Counted from the first letter of the stretch, positions 17,410 to 27,512 are shown. The stretch is 64,000 nucleotides of DNA from Deltaproteobacteria bacterium (GCA_021780695.1 JAJXYD010000011.1:1-64000), one strand, 5' to 3'. Program-made: numbers and translations. Notes: a model not told the origin generated them from the letters alone.

Positions 17410-19887
17410 ATGTCTGAGATAGTCCGGGAACTTCCCGCACACGAATTAAGAGCGCACTTCGAAGATGACCTGCTCTCGTTTGATACCACTGCCTCACTGG
17501 ACGGCGAGTCGGACAGGGTCGTCGGGCAGGATCGCGCCATTGACGCCATTAAGTTCGGCATGGGCATGAAGACGCCGGGATATAATATATTTATCGCCGG
17601 ACCGGCCAAAGCCGGGCTCACCTATACCGCCAGGACCTACATCGAAGAACAGGCCTCCCAGGAAGAAACGCCTCCCGACTGGTGCTATGTCTACAATTTC
17701 AAAGAGCAGGACAAGCCCAAATGTTTGAAGATTTCCGCCGGTCGCGGCAAAGCCCTTAAAAAGGACATGAACGATTTCATAGACACTCTTCAGGCAAAAA
17801 TCCCCGAGGTCTTCGACAGTGACGATTATCGGGCCAAGGAGTCCGAAGTCCACCAGGCCTTTGAAAAGCAACGGCGCGACTTTATAGATGAACTCTCGCA
17901 GGAGGCTCGCGACCAGGGTTTTGTCCTCCAGTTCTCCCAGGTGGGCATGGTAATCATTCCTTCCAATAAGGAAGGCGAGCCGATGACCCAGGAGGATTTG
18001 CGCCACCTGGAAGAGGAGGAACGGCAAAATCTGCGCGCCAAAAGCGACGAACTCCACGAGAGAATGAAGGACACTATCAAGAAAATTCATGCGATTGAAA
18101 ATGAATTCAAAGAAAAGCATACAAAGCTCGATAACGAAATTGCCCTTTTCGTCGTCGGCCAGTTGATGGATTCCTACGAGGAAAAATACCAGGACGATCC
18201 CCAGGTGCTCGCTCACCTCAAGGAGGTCCAGGAGGATGTCCTCGAAAATATCGACGAATTTAAGAAAAAACCCGAACCCCAGCAGGCGCCGGGGCAGCCG
18301 GCATCACCTTTTGCCGGCCCCCCCAGGGAAATGAATTTTCGCAAATACGATGTCAATGTGCTGATAGATAATTCCGAGACAAAGGGAGCGCCGGTCATAA
18401 TTGAATCCAACCCGGCCTATCCCAACCTTTTCGGTTCGATAGAAAGACAGGCATGGTTTGGAGCGCTATTTACCGATCATACGATGATAAAAGCCGGCTC
18501 CCTTCATAAGGCCAATGGCGGCTATCTCGTAATGAAGGCTCTGGATTTGCTGAAGTGGTATATATCCTACGAGGCCCTCAAAAGAGCGCTTCGCGATAAG
18601 GAGCTAAGGATCGAGGACCTTGGCGAACTCTATGGAATTTTTAGTACCAGGACAATCCGCCCCGAGCCTATCCCACTCGATGTTAAGATCGTCCTTACGG
18701 GCGACCCCTACATCTACCAGCTGCTCTTCAGCTATGACGAGCGTTTCCAGAAGTTGTTCAAGGTCAAAGCCCATATGAGCGACCAGATGGACAAAAAACA
18801 GGACAAAATCCTGGAATGCTCCAAGATGATGGCCCGCTTCTGCCACGAGCACAAAATTAAACACCTCGACCGGACCGGCGTGGCCCGCGTGCTCGAATAC
18901 AGCGTCGAGCTTACCGAGGACAGGGAAAAACTTACCCTTGAGTTTGGAACGATCGCCGATCTTTTGCGGGAGGCCGATTACTTCGCGGGTCTTGAGGGCA
19001 GCGAGCTTGTTGGCAGAAGTCATGTCGATGAGGCCATAAAGAAGCGCATTTACCGCTCCAACCTCATCGAGGAGCGCGTCAAGGAAATAATGGAAAAGGA
19101 TATCATCTGGGTCGAAACCGATGGTGAAAAAGTCGGCCAGGTTAACGGTCTTGCCGTTCTCATGACAGGGGATCACGTTTTTGGCAGACCTAACAGAATC
19201 ACGGCTACCGTGTCTGTGGGCCGCGAGGGAATGGTTTCGATCGATCGGGAATCCAAGATGAGCGGGGCGACCCACACAAAGGGGCTAATGATCCTTAGCA
19301 GCCTTTTCCGGGAAAGGTTTGCCCACAATAAGCCCATTGCCTTCTCGGCTTCGGTGTGCTTTGAGCAAAGCTATGGGATGATTGATGGAGATTCGGCCTC
19401 GAGTACGGAATACTACGTGCTTGTTAGCGCGATGAGTGGGGTGCCGTTAAAACAGGGCATCGCGGTCACCGGTTCTGTAAGCCAGAAGGGCGAGGTCCAG
19501 CCCATTGGCGGGGTCAACTACAAGATAAAGGGCTTCTTTGACATCTGTAAGGCCAAAGGCCTGACGGGTGATCAGGGGGTCATGATTCCGCACAAAAACA
19601 TCAACAATCTCATGCTCGATTCCGAAGTCGTCGACGCGGTAGCCGAAGGTAAATTTCATATCTGGCCCGTGGCAACGGTGGAAGAAGGCCTCAAAATCCT
19701 AACTGGAGTCGAGGCGGGTGTTCTGGCCTCCGATGGGACCTATCCGGAAAATACGATCTACAGAAAAACCGACGACAGGTTGAAGGAAATTTCGGAGATA
19801 GTGCGCAAATTCGGCAAGGATGGTGAAGACGCAGCGGAAAAGAAAGAAGACGACAATGGAGGCGGCTGCCCGAGTTGCGGGCGCTAA
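17410..19887 (+). CDS. Lon-like (LonB/AAA_32-type) protease with degenerate Walker motifs
   Basis: 825 residues; AAAGGAG precedes the ATG. The N-terminal AAA-related part contains a coiled-coil insertion (about 140-290) and a Pro/Gln/Ala-rich loop near 295-310. The C-terminal Lon peptidase domain has catalytic Ser662 in GDSAS and Lys705 in GGVNYKIKG, 43 residues apart as in E. coli Lon (S679/K722). The Walker A position reads GPAKAGLT, with Leu where Lys or Arg is expected, and the Walker B position reads GGYLVMKALDLL without the usual Asp. ATP use is therefore doubtful, while the protease dyad is intact. The protein ends in CPSCGR, a possible metal-binding tail. Confidence 0.88.
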   Translation: MSEIVRELPAHELRAHFEDDLLSFDTTASLDGESDRVVGQDRAIDAIKFGMGMKTPGYNIFIAGPAKAGLTYTARTYIEEQASQEETPPDWCYVYNFKEQDKPKCLKISAGRGKALKKDMNDFIDTLQAKIPEVFDSDDYRAKESEVHQAFEKQRRDFIDELSQEARDQGFVLQFSQVGMVIIPSNKEGEPMTQEDLRHLEEEERQNLRAKSDELHERMKDTIKKIHAIENEFKEKHTKLDNEIALFVVGQLMDSYEEKYQDDPQVLAHLKEVQEDVLENIDEFKKKPEPQQAPGQPASPFAGPPREMNFRKYDVNVLIDNSETKGAPVIIESNPAYPNLFGSIERQAWFGALFTDHTMIKAGSLHKANGGYLVMKALDLLKWYISYEALKRALRDKELRIEDLGELYGIFSTRTIRPEPIPLDVKIVLTGDPYIYQLLFSYDERFQKLFKVKAHMSDQMDKKQDKILECSKMMARFCHEHKIKHLDRTGVARVLEYSVELTEDREKLTLEFGTIADLLREADYFAGLEGSELVGRSHVDEAIKKRIYRSNLIEERVKEIMEKDIIWVETDGEKVGQVNGLAVLMTGDHVFGRPNRITATVSVGREGMVSIDRESKMSGATHTKGLMILSSLFRERFAHNKPIAFSASVCFEQSYGMIDGDSASSTEYYVLVSAMSGVPLKQGIAVTGSVSQKGEVQPIGGVNYKIKGFFDICKAKGLTGDQGVMIPHKNINNLMLDSEVVDAVAEGKFHIWPVATVEEGLKILTGVEAGVLASDGTYPENTIYRKTDDRLKEISEIVRKFGKDGEDAAEKKEDDNGGGCPSCGR

Positions 19888-19920
19888 CTTCGCCGGCTCC
19901 CAACTTTTATAACTGTTTTT

Positions 19921-19957
19921 GATACAAAAGGGCGGCGGATTGCCGCCCTTTTGTATC
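19921..19957. terminator. Strong terminator hairpin after the Lon-like gene
   Basis: A perfect 16-bp inverted repeat (GATACAAAAGGGCGGC and its complement) around a 5-nt loop at 937-941 of this kilobase. The GC-rich core is followed by TTTT inside the outer stem, so it may work in both directions. It separates the 17410-19887 gene from the potassium island. Confidence 0.88.
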
Positions 19958-20000
19958 CGGGGTATGGTTGGTAACTCTACAAGGAAAGCTGAGAGCGGTC

Positions 20001-21347
20001 GTGAATTTTTCCCGGACCCTTTCCATTCTGGTGGTCGATGATGAACCCAATATTCGAAAAACCCTTGGCATAGCCCTGGAATCCGAAGGCCATTATGTCT
20101 TCGCGGTTGCTAACCCCAAGGATGCCCTCGCCGAGGCCGCTGGACGCTATTTCGATCTGGCTCTGGTGGACCTTCGCCTGGGTTCGCAATCCGGCCTTGA
20201 TCTCATCGCAAATCTTGTCTCCCTTTGCCCATGGATCAAGTGCGTTGTAATCACCGCCTACGCCTCCATCGATACCGCCGTTGAAGCTATGCGAAAAGGC
20301 GCCTTTGACTACCTCCCAAAGCCTTTTTCAAACGAGCAGCTCTCGATCATTCTGGGCAAGGTCTTTGACATCAGAACCCTTGAACAGAAAGTAGCCTCGC
20401 TTCAGGAAATATTAAAAGAGGTGCTTCCCGAGGCTGTTGTCGAAAGCAAAAGCCCCGCTATGCAACGGGCCCTTGCTCTGGCCCGTCAGGTCGCCGACAG
20501 CGATGCCACAGTCCTCATTCGCGGCGAAAGCGGGACCGGCAAAACCATCCTTGCCCGTGCGCTCCATTCCTGGAGTCGCCGGGCCGCGAAGCCCTTTGGC
20601 CCTATATCCTGTCCCTCGCTTTCGTCCGAGCTGCTTGAAAGTGAGCTTTTCGGCCATGCCCGGGGGGCCTTTACGGGAGCGCTGCGCGATTATCCGGGAC
20701 GCATAGCCGCCTGCGAGGGCGGCACACTTTTTCTCGACGAAATTGGTGACCTCTCCTTGCCCATCCAGGCCAAGCTGCTTCGAGTCCTTCAGGAAAAAGC
20801 CTACGAACGCCTTGGGGAACTGAAGACTCGTAAAGCCAACGTGAGAATAATAACCGCAACCAACATCGAGCTCGAATCCGCAATTCTTGAGGGCAGGTTT
20901 CGTGAGGACCTCTTCTACCGGCTCGATGTGGTATCGATCGTCGTGCCGCCCCTTCGGGAGCGCCGGGAAGATATACCGGCTCTTTCAGAAGCCCTGCTCG
21001 CTTTTTTTGCGCGCCAAAACCACAGAAAAATTTTGGGATTTTCTAAAGACGCCTGCCAAGTTCTCGAAAACTACGAATGGCCCGGCAATGTGCGTGAACT
21101 GCGTAATGCAGTGGAACGCTCCGTGCTCTTGTGCAGCGGCCCCACAGTGGAAATCCATCACTTGCCCCTTAAGCTCAAAAGCGTTGAACGCGAACCCGAG
21201 CCAGGCGATTTCGTTACGATGCAGGAACTCGAAAGGTCCCATATCAGGCGCATTTTGGCCTCGAGCAGGTCCATCGAGGATGCCTGTCGTATTCTGGGGA
21301 TGGATTCGGTTACTTTTTGGCGCAAACGGAAAAAGTATGGACTCTAA
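20001..21347 (+). CDS. NtrC-family sigma-54-dependent response regulator
   Basis: 448 residues from a GTG at 20001; a TTG at 19968 would add 11 residues. Receiver domain with D57 as phosphoacceptor and KPF at its end; AAA+ domain with Walker A GESGTGKT, the sigma-54 contact loop GAFTGA in FGHARGAFTGA, Walker B GGTLFLDEIGD and the arginine-finger region FREDLFYRLDV; C-terminal Fis-type helix-turn-helix (EDACRILGMDSVTFWRKRKKYGL). It should activate sigma-54 promoters. The nearest candidate is the one at 21511-21526, in front of the downstream kinase and the kdp genes, so it may control them; this is inference. Confidence 0.93.
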   Translation: MNFSRTLSILVVDDEPNIRKTLGIALESEGHYVFAVANPKDALAEAAGRYFDLALVDLRLGSQSGLDLIANLVSLCPWIKCVVITAYASIDTAVEAMRKGAFDYLPKPFSNEQLSIILGKVFDIRTLEQKVASLQEILKEVLPEAVVESKSPAMQRALALARQVADSDATVLIRGESGTGKTILARALHSWSRRAAKPFGPISCPSLSSELLESELFGHARGAFTGALRDYPGRIAACEGGTLFLDEIGDLSLPIQAKLLRVLQEKAYERLGELKTRKANVRIITATNIELESAILEGRFREDLFYRLDVVSIVVPPLRERREDIPALSEALLAFFARQNHRKILGFSKDACQVLENYEWPGNVRELRNAVERSVLLCSGPTVEIHHLPLKLKSVEREPEPGDFVTMQELERSHIRRILASSRSIEDACRILGMDSVTFWRKRKKYGL

Positions 21348-21510
21348 AATTTGCCTTCGATCGGGTTGGGTCCTCTTATTTTTTCTGTAAAGTTTCGTTT
21401 TGAAATCCGGGAAATTCTCTGGATTTCATTTTGAAATTCACCCGATCCTTCCATCCGGGTTGTTGTTTGCCACCACATTGAAATTCCTACACTTAGTATT
21501 ACAATGTTTT

Positions 21511-21526
21511 TGGCACATGATTTGCC
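21511..21526 (+). promoter_or_regulatory. Sigma-54 promoter upstream of the kinase/kdp genes
   Basis: TGGCAC, 5 nt, TTGCC: exact agreement with the -24/-12 core (TGGCAC-N5-TTGC). Transcription should start near 21538, about 50 nt before the kinase ATG at 21588. The gene immediately upstream encodes a sigma-54 activator, which makes the site more credible. Confidence 0.8.
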
Positions 21527-21587
21527 TCTAAATGAGACATTACTAAAGACAATGCAGAAAATGCCCAAAAGGACCAAGGCTATATAG

Positions 21588-23408
21588 ATGAAACTGAGAA
21601 CCAAATTGCTGACAGCTTCCTGTGGTCCGCTTTTGATTCTTCTGGTGGTAGGCATTATCACCGTGAGGACCATCGGCGCATCGAGTGGAAGACTCCACGC
21701 GGTTTTCCGCCAGGATCGCTACAGCATCGTCGCCTGCATGAAGATGAAACAGGCTTTAGAGCAGATCGATCGAAGCCTCCAGGCCGATGTCTTTTCAAAC
21801 AAAGTTTCCTTGCCTGATATAGACTCTGCGGTAAGGCAGTTTTCCCAAAATCTTGTCCGTGAGCAAACCAATGCCTTTCTTCCGGGCGAATCCAGGCTTG
21901 CCGGAAAGCTCGGAGAGCTTTGGAAGATATTTGGAAAGGATCTCCAAGCCTTCCAGAAAATGACCGATACAAGCGCTCGCAGGGATTTTTACATGACCAA
22001 CCTCTTGCCGCGCTCTGTTAAGATCCTGGATCTTTCCCAACAGATCATCGAAAGGAATTTGAATGATCTGATTTACAACGATAACTTGTTTCGGTCCCGC
22101 GATGCTCAGACAAATCGTGAAATCATGGCGTTCATCGTCACAGGAGTCGGCCTGGGGCTCATATTTATCATCATGACCGGACCCTCGGTGGTCAGGCCTA
22201 TATCCAATCTGACCCGCTCGGTGAAGGAAATCCAGCAGGGAAATCTAGACCTTGTCGTTACAACAGGTTCGAAGGATGAAATCGGAGAGCTTGCCGCAGC
22301 TTTTAACGATATGACCTCGACTCTGCGTCAACTGAGGCGAACCACCCGGGCCAAGCTCATCCGCACTCAGAAGGCTACGCTTTCGGCACTAAACTCCATT
22401 CCCGATGCGGTCATAATCTGCAATCCAACGGGTAATATAGAGATTTCAAACGAATTTGCCCAAAGACTTTTCGGCCTGCAAGCCGCAACGACCATTCAGA
22501 TGGTTGAAAATCCAAAAATCCTCGAGCTCTTTGAACGCGTGATCGTAGAGCACCGTGCGGTTCCACGCAAAACGTACGAATCGGCCATTCAGATCTTTAA
22601 AGACGGCGAGGAACACTTCTTCCTTCCCGAGGCTATTCCAATACTGGACGATGAAAGGCGCCTTATCGGCGTCACCCTGATTCTGTCCGACGTAACGGGC
22701 TTACGAAAAATCGACGAACTCAAAAGCGGTCTGATTTCGACTGTTTCTCATGAACTCAAGACCCCGCTTACCTCCATCAGGCTTGCTGCCCATGTGCTTC
22801 TTACTGAAAATCTTGGGCCGCTTACCCCCAAGCAAGCCGAACTGGTCGCGGCCGCCCGTGACGATTCCGATCGGCTCTACAATATTATCGAAAACCTTTT
22901 AGACATCCACAAGCTCGAATCGGGGGCCTCCGAAGTCGAAATCGGACCCGTAAACCCCGATCAGTTTCTGTTAAACGTCATCGAGGAAATGAGGCCGGCC
23001 TATGTGGACCGTGGAGTGGCCCTCGTCCTCGATCTCCCGGGCGATATCCCCCAGGTGCTTGCCGACAGGTTGAGAATGGAGATTGTCTTTTCAAACCTTC
23101 TAAGTAACGGGCTCAAATTTACCTCGCCCGGAGGCCGGGTAAAAATTTCAGTCGCTCTCGATGGGGGACTTGTCCTTTTTAACGTCGAGGATACCGGTTC
23201 GGGGATACCCGAGGAGTATCTGCCCCATATCTTCGAAAAATTTTTCCGAGCCCCTGGACAAAGCGGTCAGAACACTACCGGATTGGGGCTGGCGATCGTA
23301 AAGGAAATAATCGAGGCCCACGGCAGTCAAATCGAGGTAAGCAGTACGCCGGGGAAAGGGACGAGGTTTTCCTTTGCTCTTAAACCGGCCGATGGGGCGC
23401 AGTCTTAA
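21588..23408 (+). CDS. Membrane sensor histidine kinase with HAMP and PAS domains
   Basis: 606 residues. Membrane segments at about 10-30 and 180-202 enclose a helical periplasmic domain of about 150 residues. Then a HAMP domain (VVRPISNLTRSVKEIQQGNLD), a PAS domain starting near SALNSIPDAVIICNPTG, the phosphoacceptor segment STVSHELKTPLTS and an HATPase domain with DTGSGIP and TTGLGLAIVKEI. It lies behind the sigma-54 promoter, downstream of an NtrC-type regulator (probable partner), and upstream of kdpF. A kinase made under sigma-54 control by its own partner would be autoregulated. Confidence 0.92.
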   Translation: MKLRTKLLTASCGPLLILLVVGIITVRTIGASSGRLHAVFRQDRYSIVACMKMKQALEQIDRSLQADVFSNKVSLPDIDSAVRQFSQNLVREQTNAFLPGESRLAGKLGELWKIFGKDLQAFQKMTDTSARRDFYMTNLLPRSVKILDLSQQIIERNLNDLIYNDNLFRSRDAQTNREIMAFIVTGVGLGLIFIIMTGPSVVRPISNLTRSVKEIQQGNLDLVVTTGSKDEIGELAAAFNDMTSTLRQLRRTTRAKLIRTQKATLSALNSIPDAVIICNPTGNIEISNEFAQRLFGLQAATTIQMVENPKILELFERVIVEHRAVPRKTYESAIQIFKDGEEHFFLPEAIPILDDERRLIGVTLILSDVTGLRKIDELKSGLISTVSHELKTPLTSIRLAAHVLLTENLGPLTPKQAELVAAARDDSDRLYNIIENLLDIHKLESGASEVEIGPVNPDQFLLNVIEEMRPAYVDRGVALVLDLPGDIPQVLADRLRMEIVFSNLLSNGLKFTSPGGRVKISVALDGGLVLFNVEDTGSGIPEEYLPHIFEKFFRAPGQSGQNTTGLGLAIVKEIIEAHGSQIEVSSTPGKGTRFSFALKPADGAQS

Positions 23409-23535
23409 AAAGACCCTTATATTTTCATTCAAGGTTTTGGGGAATCAAACGGCATGGAGCTATAAGCAAAATTGCGCGGTTCTAAAGCGCCTTCTTTTTT
23501 AAAATCGAAAATGATAAGGGGAAGGAAAGGTTTTT
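23409..23535. other. Gap between kinase gene and the kdp operon
   Basis: 127 bp. I see no convincing promoter and no strong terminator; only a weak GCGC/GCGC pair followed by a T-run near 23475-23500. The kdp genes could be read from the sigma-54 promoter upstream of the kinase, perhaps with partial attenuation here. Confidence 0.35.
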
Positions 23536-23622
23536 ATGGACGCATTGTATATATCCATACTTATCGCATTTTTTATTGTTTCCGGTCTTTACGTGCTCTT
23601 TTTGGAAAGTGAGAAGAAATGA
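23536..23622 (+). CDS. 28-residue membrane peptide preceding kdpF
   Basis: ATG at 23536 preceded by GGAAGGAAAGG. The 28 residues read MDALYISILIAFFIVSGLYV with a charged tail ESEKK: one transmembrane helix with the N-terminus probably outside. The stop codon overlaps the ATG of kdpF (AAATGA), a sign of translational coupling. Small membrane peptides of this kind occur ahead of kdp genes in other bacteria to my recollection, but I cannot verify a family. It may be a Kdp complex subunit or assembly factor. Confidence 0.7.
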   Translation: MDALYISILIAFFIVSGLYVLFLESEKK

Positions 23623-23705
23623 TCGAAGACATCGTTATTGGCGCAGTAGTAGTCGCCCTGATAATCTATCTTTTCTGGGTGCTCATAAGACCTGAAGACT
23701 TCTGA
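23619..23705 (+). CDS. kdpF: KdpF, small subunit of the Kdp potassium pump
   Basis: 28 residues with a single membrane helix (IVIGAVVVALIIYLFWVLIRPEDF). Size, hydrophobic pattern and the position directly before kdpA are those of KdpF, which stabilises the KdpABC complex in the inner membrane. It overlaps the preceding peptide gene by 4 nt and is followed after 12 nt by kdpA, with GAGGAG in the gap. Confidence 0.8.
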   Translation: MIEDIVIGAVVVALIIYLFWVLIRPEDF

Positions 23706-23717
23706 GGAGAAACTTTA

Positions 23718-25475
23718 ATGCATGCCATGGGCTGGGTTCAGCTAGCCGTATTCACTCTCGTTTTATTGGCGATCACTAAGCCGATCGGTCTCTACCTCCT
23801 CCGGGTACTCGATCCGGAAGGGCACACCTACCTCGACCCGGTTTTAAAACCTGTGGAAAGGCTTGCCTATGCTCTCATAGGCTCTGAAAGAATAAAGGAA
23901 CAGGATTGGAAGGGCTATGCGGCCTCAGCTCTTGTCCTTAGCCTTCTAGGCGCTGTTTTTACCTATGTTCTTTTGAGGCTTCAGCAGTTTTTGCCTCTCA
24001 ACCCCCAGCACTTTGGCGCTCTTTCGCCCGATCTTTCCTTTAACACCGCTTCGAGTTTTACCACCAACACCAACTGGCAAAACTACGGGGGGGAATCCAC
24101 CATGTCCTACCTGTCGCAGATGTTGGCGCTAACCTTTCATAATTTCATCTCCGCGGCCATGGGCATCTCCATCGCGGCCGCGCTCGTTCGTGGAATAGCA
24201 AGGCAGAAGACCAAACTTCTTGGAAACTTCTGGGTCGATCTTACCAGGGTTTGCCTCTATCTTTTGCTGCCGATCTGTGTGGTTTTAGCCCTTTTTCTGG
24301 TTTCGCAGGGCGTTATTCAAAATTTTAGCCACTATAAGACGGCCCACATCGTGGAGCCTTACACGGCTTCTAAAACTGGCGCTTTGGCCCAAAAGCGAAT
24401 TCGAACCCAGTCGATCGCCATGGGGCCGGTCGCTTCGCAGGAGGCAATCAAAGAACTGGGAACCAATGGGGGCGGTTTCATGAACGCCAATTCCGCCCAC
24501 CCTTATGAAAACCCCACGCCTCTTTCAAACTTCATTGAAATGCTTGCCCTGTGTGCCATAGGCAGCGGTCTCACCTACTGGCTTGGCCGCATAGTGGGCA
24601 ATCAGAGACACGGCTGGTCGATTTGGTCGGCCATGCTCATTTTGTTTCTTGCCGGCACAATGGCCTGCTGGTGGGCCGAATCCCGGGGCAATCCCCGTCT
24701 TACCTCCCTTGGCGTTTCCTCCTACCAGGGAAATATGGAGGGCAAGGAGGCGCGCTTCGGCGTCTTTGATTCCGCTCTTTTTGCAACGATTACCACCGAT
24801 ACCTCCTGCGGTGCTGTAAACTCCATGCACGACTCCTATCTGCCTCTTGGAGGTTTGGTTCCCCTCTTTAACATGCACATGGGCTGCGTCGTCTTTGGCG
24901 GAGTGGGCTCGGGGCTTTATGGAATACTGATCTTTGTCATTTTGGCCATCTTTCTTGCAGGTCTTATGATCGGGCGTACACCCGAGTATCTGGGCAAAAA
25001 GCTCGAATCCTACGATATTATGACCGCGGTTCTGGCAATTTTGTTTCCCTCCGTGGTCCTTCTGGGGTTAACGGCCCTTGCCTCCGTCTCCCAATGGGGC
25101 CTTGCCGCCCTTGGCAATTCCGGCCCGCACGGACTTAGCGAAATCCTCTACGCCTTTACCTCCACTGTTAACAATAACGGCAGCGCTTTTGCGGGGCTAA
25201 ACGGCAATAGTGCGCCCTATAACACCGCCCTTGGGCTGGCTATGCTTGTCGGCCGCTATTTCATTATCATTCCCGTCTTGGCGCTTGCAGGAAACCTTGC
25301 TCAAAAGAAGGCCGTCCCTGTCAGCAGCGGAAGCATGCCTGTTGCGGGAGGGACCTTTATCCTGCTGGTAATCGGTACAGTGCTCATTGTCGGCGCCTTG
25401 ACCTTTTTTCCCGTCGTGAGCCTGGGTCCTGTTGTGGAACACTTCCTGATGGTTAATTCGACCAGGCTTTTTTAA
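23718..25475 (+). CDS. kdpA: KdpA, potassium-binding channel subunit of Kdp ATPase
   Basis: 585 residues with about ten membrane helices. KdpA forms the K+-selective channel of the high-affinity KdpFABC pump. The four selectivity-filter loops are recognisable: TNTNWQNYGGE, GTNGGGFMNANSAHPYENPT, TDTSCGAVNSMHDS and NNGSAFAG. The length is close to that of E. coli KdpA (557). GAGGAG lies upstream of the ATG. kdpB starts 12 nt after the stop. Confidence 0.97.
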   Translation: MHAMGWVQLAVFTLVLLAITKPIGLYLLRVLDPEGHTYLDPVLKPVERLAYALIGSERIKEQDWKGYAASALVLSLLGAVFTYVLLRLQQFLPLNPQHFGALSPDLSFNTASSFTTNTNWQNYGGESTMSYLSQMLALTFHNFISAAMGISIAAALVRGIARQKTKLLGNFWVDLTRVCLYLLLPICVVLALFLVSQGVIQNFSHYKTAHIVEPYTASKTGALAQKRIRTQSIAMGPVASQEAIKELGTNGGGFMNANSAHPYENPTPLSNFIEMLALCAIGSGLTYWLGRIVGNQRHGWSIWSAMLILFLAGTMACWWAESRGNPRLTSLGVSSYQGNMEGKEARFGVFDSALFATITTDTSCGAVNSMHDSYLPLGGLVPLFNMHMGCVVFGGVGSGLYGILIFVILAIFLAGLMIGRTPEYLGKKLESYDIMTAVLAILFPSVVLLGLTALASVSQWGLAALGNSGPHGLSEILYAFTSTVNNNGSAFAGLNGNSAPYNTALGLAMLVGRYFIIIPVLALAGNLAQKKAVPVSSGSMPVAGGTFILLVIGTVLIVGALTFFPVVSLGPVVEHFLMVNSTRLF

Positions 25476-25487
25476 GGATAAATACAA

Positions 25488-27512
25488 ATGGCCGGAAAAG
25501 CGCATTCTCTTTTCGATAGATCGATCCTTGTACCCGCTATTCGGGAAAGCTTCACGAAACTCAATCCTGTCCACCTGGCAAGAAACCCGGTGATCTTCGT
25601 TACTTTGGTGGGCGCCCTTGTGACGACGGTAGAGTTGGTGTTTGCCCCATTTCGGGGTCAACCTGTGAGGTTTCCGCTGCAAATAGCCTTATGGCTCTGG
25701 TTTACTGTCGTTTTTGCCAATTTTGCCGAGGCCATGGCCGAAGGCCGAGGGAAAGCCCAGGCAGATACCCTGAGAAAAGCCCGCACGCTGACCACGGCGA
25801 ATCTGCTCGACTCCGGCGGCGCCACAAAAACCGTGACTGCCGAGTCGCTTAGAAAAGACAATGTCGTCCTGGTAAGGGCAGGGGAGGTCATTCCGGCCGA
25901 CGGCGAAGTCATTTCAGGAGCCGCAACCGTTGACGAGTCCGCCATAACCGGTGAATCCGCCCCTGTAATCCGTGAGTCGGGAGGCGACCGCAGTGCGGTT
26001 ACCGGGGGTACCCGTGTTCTCTCCGATGAGATCACCGTGAGGGTGACCGCAAATCCCGGCGAAAGTTTCATGGACCATATGATCAGTCTTGTCGAGGGGG
26101 CCAAGAGGCAAAAGACGCCCAATGAAATTGCCCTAACCATACTTCTGGCCTCCCTGACCATCCTGTTTATCATTGTGGTGTCTACTCTTAAACCCTTTGG
26201 CCTCTATTCCCATGCGCGTTTTTCAATAACCGTTCTTGCCGCCTTGCTCGTATGCCTTATCCCGACCACCATAGGCGGCCTTCTTAGCGCTATAGGCATT
26301 GCGGGAATCGATCGGCTGGTTCAACACAACGTGCTTGCCATGAGCGGCCGGGCAGTCGAGGCTGCCGGAGACGTCGACGTTTTATTGCTCGACAAAACCG
26401 GTACGATAACCCTTGGAAATCGCCAGGCAGTCGAATTTGTGCCCGCCCTTGGCGTTACCGTCGAAGAACTGGCCGATGCGGCCCAACTCGCCTCTCTTGC
26501 CGATGAAACGCCTGAAGGGCGCAGCATAGTCGTTCTTGCCAAACAGTTCGGCATTCGTGAACGCGAGCTTGGCGAATTCCAGAAGGCCGAATTTATAGCC
26601 TTTACGGCCAAAACCCGAATGAGTGGAGTTGATATTAACGGCAACAGGTACCGTAAAGGGGCCGCGGACGCCGTGTGCGAGTTCGTTGGGGGCAGTTTGC
26701 CTCAAAAGGTCGAGGAGTGCGTCCGGGAAATCGCTCAGAAGGGGGCTACCCCGCTGGTGGTTGCATACAACGACAAAGTGCTTGGCGCAATTCACCTAAA
26801 GGACATCGTAAAAGGCGGCCTTCAGGACAGGTTCGAACGTTTTCGCGCCATGGGCATTCGAACGGTCATGATTACCGGAGACAATCGCTTGACTGCCCAG
26901 GCCATAGCCCGGGAAGCTGGGGTTGACGACTTTTTGGCCGAAGCCAAGCCTGAAGACAAGCTTGCGCTCATCCGTCGTGAACAGGCCGTGGGCCATCTCG
27001 TGGCCATGACCGGAGACGGCACCAATGACGCTCCCGCTCTTGCCCAGGCTGATGTGGGAGTTGCGATGAACACAGGAACCCAGGCGGCTAAGGAAGCCGG
27101 CAATATGGTGGATCTGGATTCCAATCCGACCAAGCTCATCGAAGTCGTCGAGATCGGAAAACAGCTGCTCATGACCCGGGGCGCTCTCACAACTTTTAGC
27201 GTCGCAAACGATGTGTCCAAGTTTTTCGCTATAATTCCCGCGATGCTCGTTTCGACTTTTCCGGTAATCGGCCCCTTGAATATTATGAGGCTTTCCACAC
27301 CGCACAGTGCTATCCTTAGCGCCGTCATTTTTAACGCACTGATCATCGTGGCGCTTATTCCGCTCGCTCTAAAAGGCATAAAGTTCCGTCCGCTTGGCGC
27401 CGCGCAGATTTTACGCAGAAATCTCCTCATCTATGGGCTCGGAGGTTTGGTTGTTCCCTTTATCGGCATAAAATTAATAGATATGATAATCCGCGCCGTT
27501 GGCTTGGCTTAG
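25488..27512 (+). CDS. kdpB: KdpB, P-type ATPase subunit of the Kdp pump
   Basis: 674 residues. P-type ATPase landmarks: the TGES loop in AITGESAPV, the phosphorylated Asp302 in [16 protein letters not shown] and KGAADAV of the nucleotide-binding domain, and [12 protein letters not shown] of the hinge. The C-terminal part holds the last membrane helices. The ribosome site is AAGGAT before ATG. Position between kdpA and kdpC and the family motifs make the assignment secure. Confidence 0.97.
   Translation: MAGKAHSLFDRSILVPAIRESFTKLNPVHLARNPVIFVTLVGALVTTVELVFAPFRGQPVRFPLQIALWLWFTVVFANFAEAMAEGRGKAQADTLRKARTLTTANLLDSGGATKTVTAESLRKDNVVLVRAGEVIPADGEVISGAATVDESAITGESAPVIRESGGDRSAVTGGTRVLSDEITVRVTANPGESFMDHMISLVEGAKRQKTPNEIALTILLASLTILFIIVVSTLKPFGLYSHARFSITVLAALLVCLIPTTIGGLLSAIGIAGIDRLVQHNVLAMSGRAVEAAGDVDVLLLDKTGTITLGNRQAVEFVPALGVTVEELADAAQLASLADETPEGRSIVVLAKQFGIRERELGEFQKAEFIAFTAKTRMSGVDINGNRYRKGAADAVCEFVGGSLPQKVEECVREIAQKGATPLVVAYNDKVLGAIHLKDIVKGGLQDRFERFRAMGIRTVMITGDNRLTAQAIAREAGVDDFLAEAKPEDKLALIRREQAVGHLVAMTGDGTNDAPALAQADVGVAMNTGTQAAKEAGNMVDLDSNPTKLIEVVEIGKQLLMTRGALTTFSVANDVSKFFAIIPAMLVSTFPVIGPLNIMRLSTPHSAILSAVIFNALIIVALIPLALKGIKFRPLGAAQILRRNLLIYGLGGLVVPFIGIKLIDMIIRAVGLA

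Noticed and set aside
23475..23505. Terminator between the kinase and kdp genes
   Set aside because: Only a 4-bp GCGC stem precedes the T-run; too weak to call.
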